Shown piece by piece: positions 1-9,138 of a stretch of DNA of 43,665 nucleotides. The stretch is from positions 1-43,665 of the forward strand of contig NZ_CANQTS010000018.1 in NCBI RefSeq assembly GCF_947626835.1. The letters are read 5' to 3'. The notes beneath the pieces were generated by a model that saw only the letters and a program-made list of their open reading frames with translations, was not told the DNA's origin and made no database searches. The stretch comes from an uncultured Acinetobacter sp. (GTDB lineage: Bacteria > Pseudomonadota > Gammaproteobacteria > Pseudomonadales > Moraxellaceae). Position 1 is the stretch's first letter. Every line of letters starts with the position of its first letter. The position numbers and the translations under genes are program-made.

Positions 1-20
1 ACTCTTAATCTCATAAGAGT
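1..20. repeat. Small perfect inverted repeat at window edge
   Basis: ACTCTTA and TAAGAGT form a 7-bp perfect stem around a 6-nt loop. It may belong to a terminator or operator of a gene outside the window, but there is no T-run next to it. The rest of the first 140 bases is AT-rich and shows nothing else I can name. Confidence 0.35.
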
Positions 21-140
21 CAAGCACTATCTTAAAGTAATTTAATCAAGCGCTGCTGATGGAGGGCGATTATAGATAGTTTTTTCAGTTAAACAAGCCC
101 TAAAACAAAAAAAGATAACTAAAAGTGATTAATTGAGCAT

Positions 141-1223
141 TTATTCATCATTTTTAGTATTTTTAAAGGCGGCAATCATCTTTTGATCAATTTGAGCACT
201 CATTTTTTCGGGATGATTAAGTTCTTGGTACTTCAAACTGCGACAATCAATGTATTCACAATAAGCATGCTCGCCTTCAAAGACCTGATCATCTAATACA
301 ACTCGATAACTAAAACTTCCAACAAAGCCTGCACCTAACCCAAATTTAAAATCTCCACGACTTTCACCTGCAATGTGAACAACTCTATTGGCATCTTTAA
401 GTTGCCAATGAAAATTACGCGGCAAATACATGCTGTGATGATTAGGTGTTTTCACTAAAGGATAAACACGATCAATATGTAGTTCAACATGCTGATCATA
501 AACTTGGACTTGATCAGACGCAAAGTCTTTTAGATATAAACGCGAATACAAGATTGAATTAAATTGATCCCTTAATTGCAACACTATGATTTGCTGTGTA
601 TCACTTAACTCAATAAGCTGATACACATAAAATGCAAACGGCAAATACGCAAAATTGATACTGCGTGCATATTCGAGTACCCCGCGTTGCTCAATCGGAT
701 AAGTCTGTCCTGCATAATGTAATTGTCCCAGGCATTGGCAAGATAATGACCAAAATTGCCCTAACGACCAAGGCAACTGATAAAAACACCGTCCTGAATC
801 TAAAGTTTTAATGTTCAAATCAAGGCTAAGCTCATCATCATGACGTGTGAAACGCACATGAGGCAAATGGCCTGACAAGATTTCACGTCCATCAAAGTTA
901 AATAGGCTGTTCTGATATTCAAATTGTTGTTTTATATCGTAAGCATGAAAATGCCCAACGCTGTGCATACTGGTACTGACCAACACTGTTGCTACATCAA
1001 GAGCTTGGATGATATTAAGATGAGATTGCTCAAAAATCGGGGCGCGTGGCTGACCGATCAAGCTATAAAAATTAAGATAATGTAAGGGTGCAGGGAGATT
1101 GGGGATTTTAAGTGCTTGATGAATAATTTTATAACGCCCTTGTTGGGCATGTAACTGCTCGGGGCATGTAGGAGCCTGATTAAATTGTTTAGCACGATTA
1201 ATTAAATCCTGAAACAACTGCAT
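141..1223 (-). CDS. Conserved hypothetical protein, possibly AttH/lipocalin-like
   Basis: A 360-residue soluble protein with no signal peptide or membrane segment; I do not recognise a named function. The second half has alternating beta-strand-like segments, aromatic residues and a run of small and glycine residues around residues 290-310 (GAGFVGSFSY), followed by an acidic-aromatic stretch ending in CEYIDCR. That end resembles the C-terminal half of AttH/CrtC-type lipocalin-like proteins, but this is only a resemblance. The ATG has a strong AAGGAG ribosome site and lies 18 bases after the pssA stop codon, so the two genes are probably cotranscribed with pssA first. The pairing suggests a membrane or lipid link without proving one. 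Confidence 0.75.
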   Translation of the reverse strand: MQLFQDLINRAKQFNQAPTCPEQLHAQQGRYKIIHQALKIPNLPAPLHYLNFYSLIGQPRAPIFEQSHLNIIQALDVATVLVSTSMHSVGHFHAYDIKQQFEYQNSLFNFDGREILSGHLPHVRFTRHDDELSLDLNIKTLDSGRCFYQLPWSLGQFWSLSCQCLGQLHYAGQTYPIEQRGVLEYARSINFAYLPFAFYVYQLIELSDTQQIIVLQLRDQFNSILYSRLYLKDFASDQVQVYDQHVELHIDRVYPLVKTPNHHSMYLPRNFHWQLKDANRVVHIAGESRGDFKFGLGAGFVGSFSYRVVLDDQVFEGEHAYCEYIDCRSLKYQELNHPEKMSAQIDQKMIAAFKNTKNDE

Positions 1224-1241
1224 ATCAAGCTCCTTTTCTTG

Positions 1242-2066
1242 CTATGCCACCGGGTTTTTTCTCGCCATAAAGGTGGTAACAAAACCCGATAATGCATAAA
1301 TCACAGAAAGTACCAAAATACCCACAGGGATATTATACGTGATGGCTGCCAAGATAAATACAGCAATCGGTAACACCGCAAATGGCACACGCTTACGATC
1401 TACAGTTTTAAACGAATAGTATTTAATATTCGAGATCATCAATAAACCGGCCACCACAATAGACACTGCATTTAAGGTCTGCACACCGATATCACTTAAA
1501 TCAAAGATTTCAGGGGTATTTAAACCCACCCAAACCAAAGTCACCATGATGATGGCGGCGAGTGGACTTGCCACTCCAATAAAATAGCGTTTATCGACCA
1601 CGCCAATTTGCACATTAAAACGTGCTAAACGAAACGCTGCACAGGCGGTATAAACAAAACAGGCGGCCAAGCCTAAACGACCAAGATCATTTAAGCTCCA
1701 ACTGTACATTAAGATTGCAGGCGCAACCCCAAAAGCCAGTAAATCTGAGAGTGAGTCAAATTGTTCACCAAACGCACTTTGTGCACCAATGGCTCGTGCC
1801 ACACGCCCATCTAAACCATCCAACAACGCTGCCACAAAAATTGCGTAAATGGCTTGTTGGAATTCGCCATTCATACTGGCAATAATTGAATAAAAGCCTG
1901 ATAACAACGCTGCGGTTGTAATCAGGTTCGGCCACAAATAGATGCCACGACGTTTCACCTTTTGCCCTTCTTGAGTTTGTTCTTCTTCCACCACTTCAAA
2001 GGTAATCCCATCATGATCGTGATCTTGAGAACTATATTCTCCTTCAGGCTTCGATTGATTTGTCAT
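1242..2066 (-). CDS. pssA: CDP-diacylglycerol--serine O-phosphatidyltransferase
   Basis: Integral inner-membrane enzyme that makes phosphatidylserine from CDP-diacylglycerol and L-serine, the committed step to phosphatidylethanolamine. The CDP-alcohol phosphotransferase signature DG-x2-AR-x8-G-x3-D-x3-D is intact at about residues 84-106. Around it are several hydrophobic segments from residue 45 to the C-terminus. The first 40 residues are charged and rich in Glu, Gln and Asp, a cytoplasmic extension. At 274 residues it fits the multi-membrane-span (type II) PssA family, not the peripheral E. coli type. The unknown gene at 141-1223 follows directly in the same direction. Confidence 0.93.
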   Translation of the reverse strand: MTNQSKPEGEYSSQDHDHDGITFEVVEEEQTQEGQKVKRRGIYLWPNLITTAALLSGFYSIIASMNGEFQQAIYAIFVAALLDGLDGRVARAIGAQSAFGEQFDSLSDLLAFGVAPAILMYSWSLNDLGRLGLAACFVYTACAAFRLARFNVQIGVVDKRYFIGVASPLAAIIMVTLVWVGLNTPEIFDLSDIGVQTLNAVSIVVAGLLMISNIKYYSFKTVDRKRVPFAVLPIAVFILAAITYNIPVGILVLSVIYALSGFVTTFMARKNPVA

Positions 2067-2117
2067 TATTTTCTATCCTAAATGTAACCGTGTATCTCTA
2101 ACTCAAGAGTTGGCGGC

Positions 2118-2975
2118 TTATTCGCCAACCAACCAACGTACTGCTGCGTGACCGCCATTTTCACTCATACGTAAATGTGGGAATAACCACTGTAGAGCTT
2201 CATCGGCATCTTGAGAGAATTTCCAAGGTGGATTGATCACCAACAAACCACAGCCATTTAAGCCCACTGGTGTGTCATCTGGCCACACACATACTTCACA
2301 GACCAACTGACGACGAATACCAGTTTTAAACATTTTCTTTTCAAAACGTTCAATCATGGCACGGTCTTTAATGGGGTACCAAATGGCAAAACAACCTGTA
2401 GGCCATTTTTTATAGGCTGCTACAATCAATTCTACCAACTGTGGGAAATCCTTACGTTCAACTTCGTAAGGCGGATCAATCATCACTAGACCACGTTTTT
2501 CTTTAGGTGGGATTACACCTAATAAGCCTTCGTAGGCATCGCGCTCGTGCAAACCTGCACGGCGGTCACGAATGTTCATGTAAAGCTGTTGAAACACATC
2601 ACGTTGCATTTCAAAAATCGTGGCTTTATCCGTTTCACGCATGCCTTCTAAAGCAAACCACGGCGAACCTGGATATGCGCCTTTGCCTGAACCTTCACGC
2701 ATTTTTTCAACAATATCTAAATACTGTTTTACACCTTCAGGCGCATTGCGTTTAATTGAATCATCTAGCTTCACCAAGCGATGAATGCCGGTGAGGAACT
2801 CACCTGATTTTTGTGCAGCTGAGGTTGATAAATCATATTTACCCGCACCGCCATGCGTATCGATATAACGATATGGCTTATCTTTTTGATTGAGGCGAGT
2901 CAAAATCTGAAGCAATAAAACGTGCTTCATGACATCGGCAAAGTTGCCTGCATGGAAATGGTGTCGGTAATTCAT
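2118..2975 (-). CDS. rlmJ: 23S rRNA (adenine(2030)-N(6))-methyltransferase
   Basis: S-adenosylmethionine-dependent methyltransferase that modifies A2030 of 23S rRNA. The N-terminus NYRHHFHAGNFADV is the hallmark of the RlmJ (YhiR/ComJ) family, and the DPPYE motif near residue 167 is the N6-adenine methyltransferase catalytic motif. Length 285 matches the usual size of about 280. It lies 51 bases upstream of pssA on the same strand. Its promoter must lie in the short divergent gap 2976-3090. Confidence 0.95.
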   Translation of the reverse strand: MNYRHHFHAGNFADVMKHVLLLQILTRLNQKDKPYRYIDTHGGAGKYDLSTSAAQKSGEFLTGIHRLVKLDDSIKRNAPEGVKQYLDIVEKMREGSGKGAYPGSPWFALEGMRETDKATIFEMQRDVFQQLYMNIRDRRAGLHERDAYEGLLGVIPPKEKRGLVMIDPPYEVERKDFPQLVELIVAAYKKWPTGCFAIWYPIKDRAMIERFEKKMFKTGIRRQLVCEVCVWPDDTPVGLNGCGLLVINPPWKFSQDADEALQWLFPHLRMSENGGHAAVRWLVGE

Positions 2976-3090
2976 GTTTCTTTCATTCCTAAGATCAATG
3001 CATATTTTAGCATGAAAAAGTATTTCTTTCCGAGCCGATTCTTGCTCTAGAATAGCTCACCTCTTTTTATCATGTCGCGTGAGTTGATCT

Positions 3091-3693
3091 ATGCAAGTTG
3101 CACAACTGCCGGTTCATTGGAATCTAGAACGTATTTTAGATGATTTAGATGAACATGGTTTTACGTTAATTGATGCTGCTTATTCAGAACAATATCAACA
3201 GGCTGTGGTGGGCGAATGTTTACAGCATTTACAGCAATTTCGCCACGCGGCCATTCAAAATGGCGTGGTCAGCAATATTCGCAGCGATCATATTTTATGG
3301 TTGAGTCCTGAATTTAAAATTGCCGATCAACACAGTCAGACCTTATTGGCATTAGCACAGCAACTGAATCGCGCTTTTTATTTAGGGATTAAAGATGTAG
3401 AGGCGCATTTTGCCTGTTATAACGCAGGCGAATTTTATGCTCTGCATCGTGATAACCCCCAAGGTAAAAATGGCCGTATGATTTCCAGCGTTTATTACTT
3501 ACACCAAACTTGGCAGGATGATTTTGGTGGTCAGTTACGCTTACAAGACAAACATGGCGCTTGGCATATTATTCAGCCTCAGCCGAATCGTATTGCCTTG
3601 TTTCAAAGTGATTTATTGCATGAAGTTTTACCTGCGCAACAGCAGCGTTTATCCATTACCGCTTGGTTACGTAGCGACCACAGTAGGCTTTAG
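3091..3693 (+). CDS. 2OG-Fe(II) oxygenase (prolyl 4-hydroxylase-like)
   Basis: A 200-residue cytoplasmic protein with the double-stranded beta-helix signature of Fe(II)/2-oxoglutarate dioxygenases. Metal-binding His and Asp occur in HRDN at about residues 119-122, the distal His in LLHEV near residue 178, and the 2-oxoglutarate-binding Arg in RLSITAW near residue 188. Motif order and spacing fit the SM-20/PiuC-like prolyl hydroxylase group. The substrate cannot be read from the sequence. It is divergent from rlmJ with 115 bases between the starts. Confidence 0.85.
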   Translation: MQVAQLPVHWNLERILDDLDEHGFTLIDAAYSEQYQQAVVGECLQHLQQFRHAAIQNGVVSNIRSDHILWLSPEFKIADQHSQTLLALAQQLNRAFYLGIKDVEAHFACYNAGEFYALHRDNPQGKNGRMISSVYYLHQTWQDDFGGQLRLQDKHGAWHIIQPQPNRIALFQSDLLHEVLPAQQQRLSITAWLRSDHSRL

Positions 3694-3760
3694 TGCTTTA
3701 AATTTTTAAAAGCAGCCTCATAATAGCTAACACACTGCAAAAAATTTGAGGAATCCGCCA

Positions 3761-4288
3761 ATGCGTATGACCACCAAACAGATTATTCAACGTATTGGTG
3801 AAACAGATCAATTGTTCTTACAAGGCAATACTCCTGAGCTTGCCTTAGAACGTGGCGATCTACGTTTACAATTGGTCACTTTAAGCCGTGTGACCCAAGA
3901 GCAGCATCACTTTTTACAAGAAGCGATTGTACTGCTTGAACAAGGTCGGGTGGAATTTGAAGAAATGCCACTAGATACCTATCTCAATTTATCGCTGCAT
4001 TTGGCCAAAGCCTATATGTTGTATTTTGAGCTTACCCGCGAACAGCGTTATGCCCTGATTACTCAACAAATCATGAAAGCTTTAAGTCATGCCGATCATG
4101 GTGATGTGTTGTTCTTTTTAGCATATGCTTCGGCTGTGAAAGAAGAACCTGCTATGACGCGTCATTGGTTAACCAAATACAGTAAGCGCAAAGACTTTGA
4201 CTTTGAACTGGTACAGCAACATCCTTGCTTTAGCGCTTATCGCGAACAAGAATGGTTTGTACATTTGTTAAAGCAAAAAATGCACTAA
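3761..4288 (+). CDS. Conserved hypothetical helical protein
   Basis: Predicted start MRMTTKQ at 3761, chosen over an in-frame TTG at 3746 because GAGGAA sits 7-8 bases upstream of this ATG. The 175-residue product is mostly helical, with no signal peptide or membrane segment. Repeating Leu and aromatic positions (about residues 55-140) could form TPR-like helical hairpins, but I do not recognise a family. It follows the 2OG oxygenase by about 67 bases and may share its transcript. Confidence 0.75.
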   Translation: MRMTTKQIIQRIGETDQLFLQGNTPELALERGDLRLQLVTLSRVTQEQHHFLQEAIVLLEQGRVEFEEMPLDTYLNLSLHLAKAYMLYFELTREQRYALITQQIMKALSHADHGDVLFFLAYASAVKEEPAMTRHWLTKYSKRKDFDFELVQQHPCFSAYREQEWFVHLLKQKMH

Positions 4289-4290
4289 AG

Positions 4291-4316
4291 AAAATGCCTC
4301 AGTTGAGGCATTTTTT
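4291..4316. terminator. Bidirectional rho-independent terminator
   Basis: AAATGCCTCA and TGAGGCATTT form a perfect stem with a T-run on each strand. It separates the converging gene at 3761-4288 from the DUF2789 gene at 4315-4566 and overlaps the latter's stop codon. Confidence 0.85.
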
Positions 4317-4566
4317 ATGCAGTTTGTAATTTGTAGGCATCCATATGCAATTGTTGATTGAGTTCATCGACCCAAATCGCCCAATCATCATCTTGCACCA
4401 AATGGCTAATCAGTAAAGCACGTTGACCTTTGTTCCAAAATGCTGCGTCATGCAAAGACACTGTGGCAGGCAATTGATGGGTACGCACATATAATTCAAT
4501 GGCAGCAGGACTATTCGCTAAGCCAAGTTGTGCAAATAGCAGCTCTAAAGATGGTTTATTTTGCAT
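4315..4566 (-). CDS. DUF2789 family protein, copy 1
   Basis: An 83-residue acidic helical protein of the DUF2789 family. It has the pattern LFAQLGL near the N-terminus, HDAAFWNKGQR in the middle and DDWAIWVDELN near the C-terminus. There is no membrane segment. Function unknown. It is a paralogue of the gene at 4683-4931, from which a terminator and 116 bases separate it, so it is probably transcribed on its own. Confidence 0.85.
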   Translation of the reverse strand: MQNKPSLELLFAQLGLANSPAAIELYVRTHQLPATVSLHDAAFWNKGQRALLISHLVQDDDWAIWVDELNQQLHMDAYKLQTA

Positions 4567-4627
4567 GATGAGCGCCTCTTATCAGTTTATCTTTAATTTA
4601 TTATTTCTATAACTTATAAGAAAGATC

Positions 4628-4657
4628 TAAAAAAACCTAGTGCTTAGACTAGGTTTC
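4628..4657 (-). terminator. Terminator after DUF2789 copy 2
   Basis: AAACCTAGT and ACTAGGTTT form a 9-bp perfect stem with a 6-base loop. Read on the minus strand it is followed by a run of seven T, directly after the gene at 4683-4931. Confidence 0.85.
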
Positions 4658-4682
4658 TTGTTTCAAATTGTACAATATTTAA

Positions 4683-4931
4683 CTAATTTTCTTCGTTATC
4701 GTGCTGATGCAATAAGGCATTGAGTTGATCGACGACAATCGCCCAATCATCATCTTTTTTCCAATGACTAATAATAAAGTCATGTTGCGACTGGCTCCAA
4801 AATGGCGCTTTATGTAAGGGCATGTTTTGATCAAGTTGATGATCTTCAATAAAAGCGTCTATGGCAGCATCGCTACTGTCTAGACCAAGTTGCTCAAATA
4901 AAAGTGTTAAAGTAGGTTGTTCATCAAACAT
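4683..4931 (-). CDS. DUF2789 family protein, copy 2
   Basis: An 82-residue protein with the same layout as the neighbouring copy: LFEQLGLDSSDAAID, HKAPFWSQSQ and DDWAIVVDQLN. The two copies share the conserved Trp, the AxFW core and the DDDWAI-like stretch but differ at many surface positions, so the duplication is not recent. Function unknown. Confidence 0.85.
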   Translation of the reverse strand: MFDEQPTLTLLFEQLGLDSSDAAIDAFIEDHQLDQNMPLHKAPFWSQSQHDFIISHWKKDDDWAIVVDQLNALLHQHDNEEN

Positions 4932-5026
4932 GCGTTGGGTCCTTTTTTTGTTTTGTCAGACTCTACCCTATCCTTGTTAGAGAGTTGCTTCAGCTATAAC
5001 AGCTTTGCAAGATGTTATTTTTTGTA

Positions 5027-5058
5027 CAAAAAAAGCACCCCAAATGGAGTGCTTTTTT
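5027..5058 (-). terminator. Terminator after mdh
   Basis: AAAAAGCAC and GTGCTTTTT pair, with one mismatch further in and an AAAT loop. It follows the mdh stop codon on the minus strand. A second, AT-rich perfect palindrome (5060-5078) lies between it and the stop. Confidence 0.8.
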
Positions 5059-5077
5059 AATTTAGTTTAAAACTAAA

Positions 5078-6064
5078 TTAGTTCAACATGTCAGCAATTG
5101 CTGCACGTTCTTCTTCAAGCTCATTTAGAGTGAAGTTGATACGCTCACGGCTGAATTCATCGATTTCAAGACCTTGAACGATTGTGTACTCGCCATTTTC
5201 GCAAGTTACAGGGAAACCGAACATTACGCCTTCAGGAATACCGTAAGAACCGTCAGAAGGGATACCCATAGTTACCCATTCGCCGTTTGTGCCAAGCGCC
5301 CAATCGCGCATATGGTCGATTGCAGCGTTTGCAGCAGATGCAGCTGAAGATAAACCACGTGCTTCGATGATCGCAGCACCACGTTTACCAACAGTTGGAA
5401 GGAACACATCTTTGTTCCATTCACCATCGTTGATTTTATCTTTTAAGCTTTCGCCGTTTACAGTTGCAAAACGGTAGTCAGCATACATGGTTGGAGAGTG
5501 GTTACCCCAAACTGTCATTGTTTTGATGTCAGATACTGCAACATTTGCTTTTTGAGCAAGTTGAGTTAACGCACGGTTGTGGTCAAGACGTAACATTGCT
5601 GTGAAGTTTTTCGCAGGAAGGTCAGCAGCAGATTTCATTGCAATGTAAGCATTCGTGTTAGCAGGGTTACCTACAACAAGAACTTTAACGTCACGGCTAG
5701 CAACTTCATTAAGCGCTTTACCTTGACCGATGAAGATTTCACCGTTTACTTTAAGAAGATCAGCACGTTCCATACCAGGACCACGTGGACGTGAACCTAC
5801 AAGAAGCGCGTAGTCAGCATCTTTAAACGCAACTTTAGGATCATCAGTACCGATCATGCCCGCTAAAAGTGGGAATGCACAGTCATCAAGTTCCATCATC
5901 ACGCCTTTAAGCGCTTGTTGAGCTTTCTCAACAGGAATTTCTAATAATTGAAGAATAACTGGTTGGTCTTTACCCAACATTTCACCGCTAGCGATACGGA
6001 ATAATAGGCTGTAACCGATTTGACCAGCAGCGCCAGTAACGGCAACGCGAACAGGTTGCTTCAT
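5078..6064 (-). CDS. mdh: Malate dehydrogenase
   Basis: NAD-dependent enzyme of the TCA cycle that interconverts malate and oxaloacetate in the cytoplasm. The Rossmann motif TGAAGQIG is at residues 10-17. The substrate-binding arginines appear in [13 protein letters not shown] (about residues 91-103), and the catalytic His in the NHSP motif near residue 188. At 328 residues it belongs to the cytosolic-type MDH subfamily seen in many proteobacteria, which is longer than the 312-residue E. coli enzyme. It appears to be a single-gene unit with its own promoter in 6065-6230 and its own terminator. Confidence 0.97.
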   Translation of the reverse strand: MKQPVRVAVTGAAGQIGYSLLFRIASGEMLGKDQPVILQLLEIPVEKAQQALKGVMMELDDCAFPLLAGMIGTDDPKVAFKDADYALLVGSRPRGPGMERADLLKVNGEIFIGQGKALNEVASRDVKVLVVGNPANTNAYIAMKSAADLPAKNFTAMLRLDHNRALTQLAQKANVAVSDIKTMTVWGNHSPTMYADYRFATVNGESLKDKINDGEWNKDVFLPTVGKRGAAIIEARGLSSAASAANAAIDHMRDWALGTNGEWVTMGIPSDGSYGIPEGVMFGFPVTCENGEYTIVQGLEIDEFSRERINFTLNELEEERAAIADMLN

Positions 6065-6236
6065 GTAATTATCTCCAATTGAGGATCGTCATCATAATGA
6101 TTAAATAGCAGTTGTATTTAATCTTAATAAGCATAAACGGCAAAGATTGTACTCCAATACTTTGACAGATGCATGTAAAAGGCAATGCATTTCACCAAAA
6201 GTATGATAGGAAATATAAATAAATTTGCCAAAAAAC

Positions 6237-6872
6237 TCAGTAGGCGCCTTTTATGTAATAGTGACTTGGGCAATTTGACTGCACATGGGCAGGACAAGCC
6301 TTATATTGACCATTGGGCTTATAACACACCCGAATTTCTGTTAAATAGGTCATTTTACGCTGCTGCTGACACTGAAAATGAATCGCCTTAGCCGGCAGTT
6401 GTGGGTTTAACTTCATAAAACGTTGCTGAATATAGGCCGCCGACACTTGATAGGTTTCTGCATGAGACAAATCATTGGGCACTGTTAAACGATCGGCATA
6501 GTTAATGACGATACGAAAATATTGACTGGCATTCATGGCAACACAACCCCCAATACTACGCCATAAATGCAAGCGTGCCCCTTCATCTGGCATTACGCGT
6601 GCCACAACTTTAGCTTGTAATAGCGGTAAAGTTGCTGAAGAGCTGCTCTGACACTGCGCAGATATTTTTTCAGGGTACAAACCTGCAATGTTGAGTGAGT
6701 AACCCTCTAAACATTTACGTTTTTTACTGTCGTTACTATTTAAAGCACACATCGCAGGAGTCAGATGAACATGCATCACATAGCCGGTCGCAGGTGTACC
6801 AGCATATGCATGGACACTCCAACTGTAATACAGCATTGCCCCGAGGCCTGACCAATATTTTACAGCATTCAT
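6237..6872 (-). CDS. Exported RNase T2-like protein lacking both catalytic histidines
   Basis: A 211-residue protein with an N-terminal signal peptide (hydrophobic about residues 7-22, cleavage likely after HAYA). I recognise the RNase T2 fold from two degraded active-site boxes and a conserved C-terminal Cys pattern. CAS I, normally xIHGLWP, reads NIAGLYP (about residues 58-64). CAS II, normally HEWxKHGxC, reads HLWRSIGGC (about residues 98-106). The catalytic His, Glu, Lys and His are therefore Ala, Leu, Ser and Ile, while the structural Trp, Gly and Cys remain. EIRVCY and YKACP near residues 178-193 match the end of RNase I-type proteins. Start ATG at 6872 is preferred to TTG at 6878 because of an AGG site. 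It begins only 8 bases after the transglycosylase stop codon, so the two form an operon. Predicted to be a non-catalytic periplasmic protein. Confidence 0.7.
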   Translation of the reverse strand: MNAVKYWSGLGAMLYYSWSVHAYAGTPATGYVMHVHLTPAMCALNSNDSKKRKCLEGYSLNIAGLYPEKISAQCQSSSSATLPLLQAKVVARVMPDEGARLHLWRSIGGCVAMNASQYFRIVINYADRLTVPNDLSHAETYQVSAAYIQQRFMKLNPQLPAKAIHFQCQQQRKMTYLTEIRVCYKPNGQYKACPAHVQSNCPSHYYIKGAY

Positions 6873-6880
6873 TCTCAAAC

Positions 6881-8851
6881 CTATGGACTCACCATACGCA
6901 TTGGGATCGTTGGCATACGTTGACTCAGTGGTTTTGACCCTTGACCTAACAATGCTCCATAATGTGTGGCATTGGTCATCACATGTTTGACATAGTCGCG
7001 GGTTTCTAATAAAGGAATCGATTCTGTATATTGATCAGCAGCTAAAGCCTGTTGTTCCGGCTGCCAACGGCGCGCGCGATTTGGTCCTGCATTGTAACCT
7101 GCTGTGGCAAGCACTGCATTTTGACTCAATTGCTTTTGAATCATGGACAAATAAAAAGTGCCATAACGTAAATTGGTGTTGGGGTCAGTTAAGGCCGCGG
7201 GGTTATAGGTTTCGCCCATATTTTTAGCCACTAATTTTGCAGTATCTGGCATGATTTGCATTAAACCACCAGCACCTACATGTGAGCGAGCTGCGGTATT
7301 AAAACGACTTTCTTGGCGCATTAAGCCATATGCCCACGCCGGATCAATCCCTGCACTATAGCTATGCTGAGTGACTAGATTTTTGTGTGGCATCGCATAA
7401 CGATAATTATAGTTATGTTTTTGCTGGGTACGATCTGCGGCATAAATAGCACGATCATACCAACTCATATCGGTGGCGCGTTTGGCAGCTGCTAAGAGTA
7501 AACCATCATCTTGCTTTAAAACTGCTTGGCGCACTGCCCAATTCCACTCACGATTGACATAACTGTCATTGGCACCAATCTGACGCAAATTAAAGGCACG
7601 ATTAAAGTGAATATCTTGACTTAAACGCAGGACATCGCTTTGACTTGGCTCCACACTTAAAGGAATCTTAGCCGCTTCACCTACACGCTCTTTGGCGAGT
7701 AGATTATGGTAATCATCACCTTGTGCTAAGCGTTTATAAATTTCTTGAGCTACACGTTTAGATTGACTATCACCACGTTGCTCAGAGGCACGTGCTAGCC
7801 AATATTGCCAACGATCTTCTTGGCGTTGATTGACACTCATGCCATCAATGGCACGAATCACCCCTTCCCAATTGCTAAAGCGAATCGCTTGACGGGCATA
7901 AATTTCAGCTTCTTCTGGGCTAAAAGGCAAACCATAACTGGCATCTAAATACTGAACCACTTCCGGCTTAAAATTGTTTTTCATCACCGTAGTGCCACCA
8001 ATGTACCCCACGGCACGATATAAAGCGCGCTGCACATCTTGAGGCACACCCTCGGCTGCACGTTGTACAGAAGACAAGGCTGTCTCTAAGTTAGTATCGG
8101 CTAAACGACCCATGGCATAAACCAAATAGGCATGATCGGCAATGCTCGCCTTGGGAGCTGACCATAGATAATTGAGTGGATTGGCTTGAATTTGATTGAG
8201 CTGTGCTAAAGATAAACTTACATTCATACTTTGCGCTGTGGCGATGGCTTGACCGGCTTGCCCTGCACGCAATTGTACCCATAAACGCTGCTCACGATCT
8301 TTGATTGTCATCAATGGGCTCGATAGCATCATACGTCCTAAGCCATTACATGATTCAGGATGAGTGTTGGTGGTCAACCAGACATCTTTGAATTCCGCAA
8401 ACACCAGAGGATCACCCGTTTGGGCACGCACTTGAGCAATCGCACAGCTTTCGGCTTGATCGGCATTATTCACATACTGCAGCACAGGCGCAGCACTTAC
8501 AAAGTCGCCTTGCTTGACTTTTTCTTCCACATAATCGGCACTTAATTTTTCAGCCATCGCAGAATGAGGATAACGCTGCGCAAAACTCATAATGGCATGT
8601 GGACTTTGGCTGACCAAATTACGGTTAAGCAACCAATATTCAGGATAATAACCCAACACGTCATTTTGCATCGACACTTGGTATTGTCTTAACAATTCGG
8701 TGTTACCCGCGTTGGCAGCGCGTAGTGCATCATGAAATTGCTCGTCTGCAGCTGAAGCACAGCCTGCCATTGCCAAGGCCACGCCGCCTAATGTCCATTT
8801 TAAATGTTTTGTCTGTGTGCTAAAGGTAGACATACGCTGCTGCTTGATCAT
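6881..8851 (-). CDS. slt: Soluble lytic murein transglycosylase (Slt70-like)
   Basis: Periplasmic enzyme that cleaves peptidoglycan between MurNAc and GlcNAc with formation of 1,6-anhydroMurNAc. It has a signal peptide, a long alpha-superhelical U-shaped domain (about residues 40-470) and a C-terminal SLT catalytic domain. Catalytic Glu is in RQESRFN near residue 513, followed by the GAGGLMQIMP motif and AGYNAGPNR near residue 585. Length 656 is close to E. coli Slt70 (645). AGC at the end of the hydrophobic segment could be a weak lipobox, but cleavage at CASA-ADE is equally possible. An in-frame ATG at 8833 is an alternative start. The RNase T2-like gene follows in the same transcript. Confidence 0.92.
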   Translation of the reverse strand: MIKQQRMSTFSTQTKHLKWTLGGVALAMAGCASAADEQFHDALRAANAGNTELLRQYQVSMQNDVLGYYPEYWLLNRNLVSQSPHAIMSFAQRYPHSAMAEKLSADYVEEKVKQGDFVSAAPVLQYVNNADQAESCAIAQVRAQTGDPLVFAEFKDVWLTTNTHPESCNGLGRMMLSSPLMTIKDREQRLWVQLRAGQAGQAIATAQSMNVSLSLAQLNQIQANPLNYLWSAPKASIADHAYLVYAMGRLADTNLETALSSVQRAAEGVPQDVQRALYRAVGYIGGTTVMKNNFKPEVVQYLDASYGLPFSPEEAEIYARQAIRFSNWEGVIRAIDGMSVNQRQEDRWQYWLARASEQRGDSQSKRVAQEIYKRLAQGDDYHNLLAKERVGEAAKIPLSVEPSQSDVLRLSQDIHFNRAFNLRQIGANDSYVNREWNWAVRQAVLKQDDGLLLAAAKRATDMSWYDRAIYAADRTQQKHNYNYRYAMPHKNLVTQHSYSAGIDPAWAYGLMRQESRFNTAARSHVGAGGLMQIMPDTAKLVAKNMGETYNPAALTDPNTNLRYGTFYLSMIQKQLSQNAVLATAGYNAGPNRARRWQPEQQALAADQYTESIPLLETRDYVKHVMTNATHYGALLGQGSKPLSQRMPTIPMRMVSP

Positions 8852-9138
8852 GTGGGTATCGCCTGAGTTATTTTACTCATCATTTTGGTTAGTTTAATGA
8901 GTCTGAATCGCATCTTGTGTTGAGTTGTGTAACCTGATGATTACGCACTATTAATTTTCAGACATTTTTTTTCCATAAATCAATCTGATGCCAAAGCCAA
9001 TTAGCGCTGTCCGTTTGCCAAAATTTCCTGCTAAAATATGCGCCTTTCGTTTCGCATGCATGGCTGGGTAATTTTGCCACATTCTGGGTTTATATCCCAA
9101 ATGCGCCGTGCTTTATTTGCTTATTATTAGGAGCCTAC

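Noticed and set aside
5060..5078. AT-rich 19-bp palindrome touching the mdh stop codon
   Set aside because: Probably an extra 3' hairpin beside the terminator; AT-rich palindromes of this size occur by chance in such DNA, and nothing else supports a role.
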